From: JAGWBJ01 sp964291465
GTDB taxonomy: Bacteria; Chloroflexota; Dehalococcoidia; Lucifugimonadales; JAGWBF01
DNA length: 64,000 nt
Assembly: GCA_964291465.2 (NCBI GenBank)
Contig: OZ219938.1
Location: 115,918-179,917, forward strand
Direction: 5' to 3'
Shown here: positions 52,722 through 59,834 of the stretch, one piece after another
Position numbering within the stretch: position 1 is the first letter of the stretch
How the letters are laid out: every line of letters begins with the position of its first letter
Notes under the pieces: model-generated
The model's input: the letters and a program-made list of their open reading frames with translations, nothing else
Told to the model about the DNA's origin: nothing
The model's database searches: none
Program-made: the position numbers and the translations under genes

Positions 52722-53623
52722 GGGGGCCCAGCCGGCCGGGAGCCGTAGGCATCCCTGAAGCCGCTGGCCAGGGGCTCGACGATCCTGCCGCCCATACGCC
52801 CGGCGGCCATCTTCAGCCCCTCCTCGGCGAAGCGCAGGTCCTGGGACATGATCTCCTCCGGCGACGTCCGGGCCAGCTTCCCGGCATACTCCTCAAGGAA
52901 GCGGTCCATCTCATGGCCCTGAAGGCCCATGCGCTTCAGGACCCGGTACATGGGCAGCGTCCGGACGAAGTTGTACACGTCCTGACGCTCCAGTACCGGG
53001 TGCCGGTCCAGCAGTACCGACACTCCAAAGTCTATCAGCCTGCATCCGCCCCCCGGTTCGACGATCAGGTGGGACCTGCCCCGGGGGTCCGAGAGGGTGG
53101 CGTCGTTATAGTACACCCGGCGCTGGTGCAGACGGGCCAGGATGCCGCCCAGGGCGGCCCCGGCGCGGTACATGGAGTCGTCGCCGATGTCCTCGGGGGC
53201 CATCCCGGTGAAGAACGCTCCTGCGATGCGCTCCTCGGTCAGGTATCCCTCCAGGGACGGGTACTGCATGGGGCCCACGCCGGTCTCGGCGCCGATGGCG
53301 GCGACCTCCCCTTCCCGGTAGCTCTGGAGCGGCTTCACCACCAGCCCGCCGCCCTCGAACTCCAGCATGGCGACGCGACCGCGCCCCCGGCCTGCCATGG
53401 TCATGGGGGGGCGGGCGCCCTCGACGTAGATGCGCCGGTAGACCTCGGGAAAGAACCCGTAGATGGAGTAAGTCTCCACGATGGGGTCCCAGCGCAGCTT
53501 CTCGTGCAGCCCGGGTTGGGAGGACATCAGGCCCTGGAACGGCGCCATGGGGGGAGCCGGGACGTCCCGGCCGCCTTTGGCGGCCTCGACATGCCCGGAA
53601 ATGGCTCCCCGGACCAGCTCCAA
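52718..53623 (-). CDS. Bud32/Kae1-associated-like atypical protein kinase
   Basis: 301 residues from the first legal start, TTG 53623. Kinase landmarks: Lys97 in GLVVKPL, a Glu-rich helix after it, LGGILARLHQRRV, catalytic-loop Asp174 in YYNDATLSD, and the metal-binding DFG at 198-200 in RLIDFGVS. The short lobe and the LIDFG-x-S are those of Bud32 and related small kinases. GGGGAGG lies 23 bases upstream, too far for TTG; the open frame continues through 14 more codons back to the TGA ending the selenoprotein. A non-standard start or read-through is possible. The target is unknown. Confidence 0.65.
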   Translation of the reverse strand: MELVRGAISGHVEAAKGGRDVPAPPMAPFQGLMSSQPGLHEKLRWDPIVETYSIYGFFPEVYRRIYVEGARPPMTMAGRGRGRVAMLEFEGGGLVVKPLQSYREGEVAAIGAETGVGPMQYPSLEGYLTEERIAGAFFTGMAPEDIGDDSMYRAGAALGGILARLHQRRVYYNDATLSDPRGRSHLIVEPGGGCRLIDFGVSVLLDRHPVLERQDVYNFVRTLPMYRVLKRMGLQGHEMDRFLEEYAGKLARTSPEEIMSQDLRFAEEGLKMAAGRMGGRIVEPLASGFRDAYGSRPAGPP

Positions 53624-53665
53624 TTCCCGATCGGTGTAGATGTCGCCTCCCCGGACCGGAGTCCG

Positions 53666-54478
53666 TCAGTCGTGGGCCGTCCGGCTATAGGCAGGCAGGT
53701 AGCCGGGCCGGTATTCCTGCTCCTCCCAGCCGTCCCCCTTGTCATCCCACACGTAGGGCAGCGTGACGACGGCCCCGGGCCCGGTCATCGTCTCCAGAGC
53801 CCCGAACGCGTCCCTAAGGATGCTCCGCTGCAGCGCGGGGTCGTGGGGCTTGCCCGTCTGGTGCCCCAGGGGGAAGTTGACGAACACCGACCGGGGCGGC
53901 TTCACGGCCTGGGTGATGTCCAGGGCCGAGCTCATGCACAGGGTCGGGACTCCCGCCTCCTCCACGGCTCGGGCTACCAGCCCCACGGACTGGTGGCAGA
54001 CGGGTCAGACGGGCACCAGTAGAAACAGGTCGACCCCGGCCGTTGCTATGCTGTCCACCACCTGGGGCAGGAGCTCGTTCCGGACTCTTCTTGTGGAGTA
54101 GATGCCTCCCATGCAGGTGTAGGCGGGGTCCGCCAGCTCCCCGATGACTCCCTCCGTCTCCAGCTCCCGCATGCGCTCGATGGGGAACACGCAGTTGGGG
54201 TCGGCCGCCGCGTCCTCGGTCCGGTATCCGAAATGGGAGACCCGCAGGTCCTCGACCCTTGTGCCCTTCGGCAGCCTCCGTATGGACGTGTCGTCCCTGT
54301 AGTGGAAGGGCTCCTGGTCCACGTGATGGACGCCGCCCGAGCTGAGGAGGGCCACCCTGCAGCGGTCTACCGGCTTGGCCAGGCGCGTCCAGGGGGCGTC
54401 GTCGTTCACCACCCACCGGTACGGGGGCAGGTCGGCGTACATCTCGCGGGTCCTGGGAATGTAGGCTATGGGTGACAC
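53666..54478 (-). CDS. Probable selenoprotein, GrdB/PrdB-type reductase family, in-frame TGA as Sec158
   Basis: The minus-strand frame from GTG 54478 (GAGAGG five bases upstream) meets TGA at 54005-54007 and continues in the same frame to 53666, 270 codons in all. The joined product reads LLVPV-U-PVCHQSVGLVARAVEEAG, a U-x-x-C motif at 158-161 as in glycine/betaine/proline reductase selenoprotein B. The first half (SSGGVHHVDQEPFHYRDD, SHFGY, NCVFPIERM) and second half (VFVNFPLGHQTGKP) belong to the same family. An eight-base stem (one mismatch) with a GU-bearing loop at +19 to +27 from the UGA resembles a bacterial SECIS. The mature role is likely a thiol-dependent reductive cleavage. Confidence 0.82.
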
Positions 54479-54506
54479 GACGCCTCTCTCATTTCCTGTG
54501 CCGGGG

Positions 54507-55982
54507 CTAGCCGTTGCCTGCGCCTGGGGCGTTGGTGAGGCGCGGCTCCGCGACCGGCTCCACACGCCTCCCTCCCTTCAGGAAGGATACCACAACTCCC
54601 ACCGCCAGCAAGCCGGCCAGCATCAGGCAGGCCGTGCGCATTCCCGCGGTGAAGGCGGCGGGGGCGTCGGCAACCGCGTCCAGGCTGGGCGCCTGGCCCA
54701 TGGACGCCATCGTCGCCGTGACGATGGCGGTGGAGACGGCGATGCTGGTCACGTTGGCCGAGTTTCGCACCAGGTGCAGCAGGGCGGACACCACGCCGTA
54801 CCTGCTGAGCGCCACGGTGCTGAGGATGGAGCTGTTGTTGGGGGAGTTGAAGGTGCCCATGCCGCTGCTGGTCAGGACCATGCCCGTCATCACCGTCCAC
54901 AGGGGAGTCGTTTCGTCGATGCGGGAAAGCAGGAGCAGGCCGCCGGTGATGAGCAGCGAGCCGGCCACGTTGAACGGCCTGAACCCGTACCGGTCGGACA
55001 GCCGGCCGCTGATGGGCCCCAGGATGATGAAGCAGAGGGCGTTGGGCATCATTATCAGGCCGACCTGCGCCGGGCTGTATCCGGCCACGGTCTGAAGATA
55101 GAAGGGCATCAGGAAGATCAGTGAGGATGTGCCCATGAAGGCGATGAACCCGGCGGCGGCGCCCATGGAGAAGAGCCTGACCCGGAACAGCCTGAGCTCC
55201 AGCATCGGGTTGGGGGACCTCAGCTCCCACCAGATGAAGGCTCCCAGGAACAGCACGAAGGCCACCATCCCCAGGGCCACGACGGGAGAGTCCCAGCCCG
55301 ACTGGGGGCCGCTGGTCATCGCTGACAGGAACGCCACCAGGACCCCCGTGGACAGGGCGGCCCCCGGCCAGTCGAACCGGTCCCGGACCCCTGCCTGCTG
55401 AAGCCGGCCCTTGTCCAGGATGACGAATCCCGCGGTCAACGCGGCCGTGGCCCCCAGGGCGTTGCCGTAGAACACCCACTCCCAGCCCAGGCTGCTTACC
55501 AGCAGCCCGCCCAGGGCCGGCCCGGTTATGGACCCGGCGCCCACGACGCTGAGATGGGAGCCCAGCGCCTTGCCCCGCTCCTCCGGTCCGAAGGTCGACG
55601 TGGTTATGGCCATCCCCGTGCCCTGGATCATGGCTGAGCCGCATCCTTGGAGGACGCGGGACAGGATCAGCGTCACGATGTGGCCCGAGGTGGCGGCAAC
55701 GGCGGCGCCAATGATGACGAGGACGAACCCCGAAAGGTACACCTGCTTGCGGCCGACGACGTCGGACAGGCGTCCCATGGGCAGCAGCAGGGCGCTGATG
55801 GTCAGCGCGTATCCGACCACCACCCATTGCACGGTGGGGAGGTCCGTGTCGAAGTGGGCGGCGATGGTGGGAAGGGCCACGTTGAGGCTGCCGTGGTCGA
55901 CGACGGAGGTGAAGGTGCCCAGGCCGACGGCGCCAAAGACCCACCACTTGTACCGGGGGCTGCGGGCCAGGGCTCCGCGCAC
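54507..55982 (-). CDS. MFS transporter, DHA2 family, paralogue of 22585-24060
   Basis: 491 residues, same length and motifs as the earlier exporter: VDHGSLNVALPTI, PMGRLSDVVGRKQVYL, LQGCGSAMIQGTGMAI, LSRYGVVSALLHLVRNSANVTS. Fourteen membrane segments. It starts 16 bases after the LLM gene ends on the same strand and is followed by the selenoprotein gene 28 bases on, so an LLM-MFS-selenoprotein operon is likely. Efflux of a reaction product is a reasonable guess. Confidence 0.9.
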   Translation of the reverse strand: MRGALARSPRYKWWVFGAVGLGTFTSVVDHGSLNVALPTIAAHFDTDLPTVQWVVVGYALTISALLLPMGRLSDVVGRKQVYLSGFVLVIIGAAVAATSGHIVTLILSRVLQGCGSAMIQGTGMAITTSTFGPEERGKALGSHLSVVGAGSITGPALGGLLVSSLGWEWVFYGNALGATAALTAGFVILDKGRLQQAGVRDRFDWPGAALSTGVLVAFLSAMTSGPQSGWDSPVVALGMVAFVLFLGAFIWWELRSPNPMLELRLFRVRLFSMGAAAGFIAFMGTSSLIFLMPFYLQTVAGYSPAQVGLIMMPNALCFIILGPISGRLSDRYGFRPFNVAGSLLITGGLLLLSRIDETTPLWTVMTGMVLTSSGMGTFNSPNNSSILSTVALSRYGVVSALLHLVRNSANVTSIAVSTAIVTATMASMGQAPSLDAVADAPAAFTAGMRTACLMLAGLLAVGVVVSFLKGGRRVEPVAEPRLTNAPGAGNG

Positions 55983-55998
55983 CGGGGCGGCCCCGTCT

Positions 55999-57075
55999 TT
56001 ACCGCAGCCGCGGGATGACCCGCTGGCAAAACAGACGGAGGGAGTTGAGGACCCTCTCCCGGGGGACCTGTCCGCCGACGTTCATCTCGGCTATCACGCC
56101 GGACAGGTTCAGCTCCTCGCTGATCCCCGCGATCTTGTCGGCCACCGACTCCGGGCCCCCATAGGCCACCCGGTCCCGAAGAATGTCCTCGTAGGTGATG
56201 TTGGCGAGGCGCCTGCCCCTTTCGGCCCGCTCCTCGGAGGCGCCGGCTTCGGTCGCCGTCCTGACGAAGTTCTCCGCCAGCCGCCGGTAGGAGCCCATGG
56301 TGCTCTCCTCGGACTCGGCGATGGCCCCCTCGTCGGTCTCGGCCACGTACACCGGCATCCGCAGCAGCACGTCTCCCTCGCCGGGATGACCGGCGTCTCT
56401 CCAGGCCTCCCTGTACCTTCTGATGTGCTCCGCCAGCTCCGGACGGTCCATGCCCCTCAGGCCGACGAACATGTTCTGGCCCAGGGCTCCCACCCGGGGG
56501 AAGGTGTCCGCGGTGGTGGCGGCCACCCGTATCGGCGGATGGGGCTGCTGGTAGGGCTTGGGCAGCACGCACACGTTGTCGTACTTGTAGTATTGGCCTT
56601 CGTAGGAGAACCTGTCGTTGGTCCAGGCCTCGATGATGACGTCAAGGCACTCCTGGAACCGGGCCCGGCTCTCCTCGTAGGGAATGCCGTAGCCGTGATA
56701 CGCCCGCGCGAAGCCGCTGCGCCCGACGCCGAAGTCGAAGCGGCCCTGGGCGACGTTATCGACGGTGGCCGCCTCTTCGGCCATGCGCACGGGGTGGTTC
56801 AGCGGCAGGACGCTTACTGCCATGCCCACCCGCAGCCGCTTGGTACGGGCGGCGATGGCGCTGGCCATGATGAGGGGGGCGGAGACGATGGAGGGCACAC
56901 CCACGCCCATGGGGTCCAGGGCGCTCCTGGGGGCGGCGAAATGCCGCTCGGCAAGCCAGACGCCGTCCAGACCCAGGGCCTCGCCGGCGTCCACCTGGTC
57001 GAAGGCCTCCTGGAACGCCTCCGCCTGGGTGGCGCCCTCCCGGTAGTCACACTCCATCACGAGCCCAAAGTGCAT
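55999..57075 (-). CDS. LLM-class flavin-dependent monooxygenase
   Basis: 358 residues with luciferase-like strands: MHFGLVMECDY, GLDGVWLAERHF, RVGMAVSVLPLNHPVRMAEEAATVDNVAQGRFDFGVGRSG and QQPHPPIRVAATT. AERHF holds the flavin-side His. It begins the minus-strand run that includes the MFS exporter and the selenoprotein. Substrate not evident. Confidence 0.87.
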   Translation of the reverse strand: MHFGLVMECDYREGATQAEAFQEAFDQVDAGEALGLDGVWLAERHFAAPRSALDPMGVGVPSIVSAPLIMASAIAARTKRLRVGMAVSVLPLNHPVRMAEEAATVDNVAQGRFDFGVGRSGFARAYHGYGIPYEESRARFQECLDVIIEAWTNDRFSYEGQYYKYDNVCVLPKPYQQPHPPIRVAATTADTFPRVGALGQNMFVGLRGMDRPELAEHIRRYREAWRDAGHPGEGDVLLRMPVYVAETDEGAIAESEESTMGSYRRLAENFVRTATEAGASEERAERGRRLANITYEDILRDRVAYGGPESVADKIAGISEELNLSGVIAEMNVGGQVPRERVLNSLRLFCQRVIPRLR

Positions 57076-57251
57076 GGAGAGCCCCCCTGTACCTGCGGGA
57101 GCCGACTACCCGAGAAGGCGTTCCTTCCGTGTACCCCGGCCCCCATGAACGGTCGAATTCGTAGCCACAGTAAAGCACAAAGCCCAATCACCGTCAAGGA
57201 AAACCCGCCCCCCTCACCTAGCCCTTGGTCGGTCTTGGCTGCGTGCCAGAA

Positions 57252-57303
57252 TTGATGGCCACGGGCCGGCCAATGTATAATCTAGCCGGATCATCTAGCC
57301 GGA
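57252..57303 (+). promoter_or_regulatory. Promoter with paired operator-like repeats before a Phd remnant
   Basis: TTGATG (57252-57257), 18 bases, TATAAT (57276-57281). Two copies of TCTAGCCGGA at 57281-57290 and 57294-57303 overlap the transcription start, 13 bases apart, as expected for antitoxin self-repression. Confidence 0.5.
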
Positions 57304-57310
57304 GACTCTC

Positions 57311-57566
57311 ATGACTGATTGGGCCCTGCAGGACGCCAAGAACAAGCTCAGCGCTGGTCACCGCGGCGCTGGCCGGAGAGCCCCAGCGAGTGACGAGGCG
57401 CGGTCAGCCGGCGGTGGTCGTCCTGGCGGCGGCGGAGTACGACCGGCTCTGCCGCCTGGAGAGGTCTCACGCTCCGAGTCTGGGCGAGCTACTCCTCGAG
57501 ATCCCCCAGGACGACCATGAATTCCGGCGGCTGTCTATTCTCGCCCGAGTCCCTCGTGTGGCCTGA
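57311..57566 (+). pseudogene. Phd/YefM-type antitoxin remnant
   Basis: The first 14 residues (MTDWALQDAKNKLS) are a textbook Phd start. The rest lies in another frame: LVTAALAGEPQRVTRRGQPAVVVLAAAEYDRL, then SLGELLLEIPQDD, ending at TGA 57564-57566. Restoring one GC dinucleotide near 57352 (AGCGCGCTGG) joins the two. No toxin gene follows in the next 180 bases, which hold nothing else but the racemase promoter. It looks like a decayed toxin-antitoxin locus. Confidence 0.7.
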
Positions 57567-57687
57567 CCCAACCTATCGTTCCACGGCCCCAAGCGAGCAA
57601 TCACCCAAGCCGTCGCCTCCCTGTTCCATAGTGACTCAAGCCCCGTTTGCGTGGAAACCACACCCCGGAGACCTCCGGGCGATAGCC

Positions 57688-57716
57688 GTTTCACCCCACG
57701 GTGGCCGTGTTATACT
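57688..57716 (+). promoter_or_regulatory. Promoter of the tandem decarboxylase/racemase-like genes
   Basis: Weak GTTTCA (57688-57693), 17 bases, TATACT (57711-57716), 30 bases before the ATG at 57746. Confidence 0.4.
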
Positions 57717-57745
57717 GGCCTCCCAGACTGCCGGGGAGGGTGATC

Positions 57746-58489
57746 ATGGCGATCCGCAAGCGCATCGGCATCATGGTGCCCGCGACCAACACCACCGTGG
57801 AGCCCGACTTCCACCGCATCGCCCCTCCGGGGGTCACGATACACAGCCAGCGTCTGTGGCTCACCAACGCAGGCACAGGCAAGGAAGCCATGGACCAGAT
57901 GAACGCCCAGCTCGAGGAGGGCGCCCGCCGCCTGGCCCAGGGCAAGGTGGAGGTGGTGAACATGACGGGCACCACCAACAGCTTCTACAGGGACCTGGCG
58001 TGGAGCGACGAGATGGAGCGCATCATGTCCCGGGGGGCCGGGGGCATCCCCGCGGTGGCCACCAGCCCGTCGGTGGTCCGCGCCCTCAACTACTTCGGCG
58101 CCAGGAAGATCTCCGTGGCGACCCCATACCCCGATTGGAACAACGGGCGCCTGAAGATATACTTCGAGTCGGCGGGCTTCGACGTGCTCAACGTGGAGGG
58201 CGAGCCCTGGGCCTCCAAGGCCGGGGCCCAGGGCATCAACGACCAGGACCCCGAGGTCATCGTCGACTTCGCCTCCGGGGTCTGCATGGATGAGGCCGAC
58301 GTCCTATTCTGCCCCTGCACCGCCTGGCGCTCCATGGAGGCCGCGGCCGAGCTGGAGCAGCGCCTGGGAAAGCCCGTGGTCACCGCGGTCCAGGCCACCG
58401 CGTGGAGGACCTTCCGCAAGGCGGGCATCACCCAGTCCATTGCCGGAAACGGGAGCCTGCTGGAGCTGATGCCCCCGGTGGATGACTGA
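57746..58489 (+). CDS. Arylmalonate decarboxylase/maleate isomerase-like (Asp/Glu racemase superfamily) protein
   Basis: 247 residues from ATG 57746, behind GGGGAGGG. Superfamily strands are GIMVPATNTTVEPDFHR, TGTTNSFYRDLAW and VLFCPCTAWRS. The second catalytic Cys is present (Cys191), while the first Cys position is Thr/Gly (GTTNSF, 75-80). Maleate isomerases have Cys at both; arylmalonate decarboxylase has only the second with a GTSxSFY-like loop. A decarboxylase-type mechanism is thus more likely. A close copy follows 89 bases later. Confidence 0.8.
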   Translation: MAIRKRIGIMVPATNTTVEPDFHRIAPPGVTIHSQRLWLTNAGTGKEAMDQMNAQLEEGARRLAQGKVEVVNMTGTTNSFYRDLAWSDEMERIMSRGAGGIPAVATSPSVVRALNYFGARKISVATPYPDWNNGRLKIYFESAGFDVLNVEGEPWASKAGAQGINDQDPEVIVDFASGVCMDEADVLFCPCTAWRSMEAAAELEQRLGKPVVTAVQATAWRTFRKAGITQSIAGNGSLLELMPPVDD

Positions 58490-58578
58490 CGGCCCATGGC
58501 GGGTGGGGCCCGTCCCCTCCGCGTGGGTCGCGCCACGGTGCACCGGACCCGTGAAACTATGCTGGCAGGAGGTCTCCC

Positions 58579-59334
58579 ATGGCAGTCCGCAAACGCATAG
58601 GCATCATGATGCCCACCACCAACACCACCGTGGAGCCCGACTTTCACCGGGTTGCGCCCCCCGGCGTCACCGTTCACAGCCAGCACCTGTGGCTCACCAC
58701 CCACGGCTTCGGCCCCGACGAGATCCGGGAAGCCATGGACCGGATGAACGACGAGCTGGAGGATGGCGCCCGGCACCTCGCCCAGGGAAAGGTCGAGGTC
58801 GTCAGCATGGTGGGCACCACCAACAGCTTCTACCGCGACCTGGCATGGAGCGACGAGATGGAGCGCATCATGTCCAGGGGCGCCGGTGGGCTGCCGGCCG
58901 TAGCCACCAGCCCCTCCGTCGTACAGGCCCTGCGGTCCTTCGGCGCCAGGAAGATCTCCGCCGCCACCCCCTATCCCGACTGGAGCAACGAACGCCTGAA
59001 GCTCTACTTCGAGTCCGCGGGCTTCCAGGTGCTCAACGTGGAGGGCGAGCCCTGGGCCTCCAAGGCCGGGGCCCAGCGCATGAACGACCAGGACCCGGAG
59101 ACCATCGTGGAGTTCGCCTCCAGGGTGTGCAAGGACGAGGCCGACGTCCTGTTCTGCCCCTGCACGGGGTGGCGGGCTTTCGAGGCGGCTCCGGAGCTGG
59201 AGCAGCGCCTGGGGAAGCCGGTGGTCACCGCGGTCCAGGCCACGGCTTGGCGCGTCTTCCGCAAGGCGGGCATCACCCAGCCCATCGCCGGAAACGGACG
59301 CCTCCTGGAGCTGATGCCGCCCATCGAGGACTGA
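58579..59334 (+). CDS. Arylmalonate decarboxylase/maleate isomerase-like protein, tandem copy
   Basis: 251 residues, GGAGG before the ATG. Most residues match the previous gene (ATNTTVEPDFHR replaced by TTNTTVEPDFHR; GTTNSFYRDLAWSDEMERIMSRGAGG identical). The single Cys in FCPCTGWRAF is kept and the first-site Cys is again absent. Differences cluster near the Trp/Ala after the Cys motif, which could alter substrate fit. It is likely co-transcribed with its twin. Confidence 0.8.
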   Translation: MAVRKRIGIMMPTTNTTVEPDFHRVAPPGVTVHSQHLWLTTHGFGPDEIREAMDRMNDELEDGARHLAQGKVEVVSMVGTTNSFYRDLAWSDEMERIMSRGAGGLPAVATSPSVVQALRSFGARKISAATPYPDWSNERLKLYFESAGFQVLNVEGEPWASKAGAQRMNDQDPETIVEFASRVCKDEADVLFCPCTGWRAFEAAPELEQRLGKPVVTAVQATAWRVFRKAGITQPIAGNGRLLELMPPIED

Positions 59335-59449
59335 TCTCGGGAGCCGGTTCCCCGCCAGCGCCGCGAAGGTCCCAACAACGCGACCGCGTCGGTCCCCGTC
59401 GCGGGTTCCCCTCCAGGAGCCCCGCAGCCTCTTCCGCATGACCCTCTGA

Positions 59450-59638
59450 TTGGGCCATGTCAAGTTCGCCCAGGAGAAGGCGCAGGAGCTGTACGACGGG
59501 TACTACGGGGTCCCCATCGCCCTGCGCAGCGGCATATGGGCCATCAACGCCGACACCATCTGCGGCGAGTGGCACCCCATAGACGGCACCCCCTCCCACG
59601 TGATGTTCAACACGCTGATTCCCTGCGAGACCTCTTAA
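59450..59638 (+). pseudogene. C-terminal fragment of a solute-binding protein
   Basis: About 55 residues match the end of the two downstream solute-binding lipoproteins (AQELYDGYYGVPIALRSGIWAI, TICGEWHPIDGTPSHVMFNTL, PCETS). The other 550 residues are missing. It ends at the same residue and is followed by the same kind of terminator, so it is the stub of a third tandem copy. Confidence 0.8.
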
Positions 59639-59677
59639 GGGCGCCGGGGGCGCCGGCGGACAGGCATCGGGAGACAG

Positions 59678-59716
59678 AGGAGTCCCCGCCGGCCGGCGGG
59701 GACTCCTTCATTTTGC
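59678..59716 (+). terminator. Intrinsic terminator after the solute-binding fragment
   Basis: A perfect 15-base self-complementary arm (AGGAGTCCCCGCCGG and complement) followed by TCATTTTG. It closes the upstream transcript before the next promoter. Confidence 0.75.
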
Positions 59717-59770
59717 CCACGTCCCAAGATTCACGCCTGAATCCAGGCCAGATTCAGGCCAAATTCAGGA

Positions 59771-59799
59771 TTGACAAACCAATCTCGCTTGTGATAGAT
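59771..59799 (+). promoter_or_regulatory. Promoter of the first solute-binding protein gene
   Basis: TTGACA (59771-59776) then TGTGATAGAT ending at 59799 as an extended -10. The same block AACCAATC...TGTGATAGATTTC recurs before the second copy at 61761. Confidence 0.6.
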
Positions 59800-59834
59800 T
59801 TCTCCAAGTTTTGCCAGAAACAGGAGGTGACCCT

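Noticed and set aside
53666..53668. Second TGA in the selenoprotein frame as another Sec codon
   Set aside because: It follows the natural end of the family domain, no Cys-type motif surrounds it, and the sequence after it begins an unrelated kinase. It is treated as a stop.
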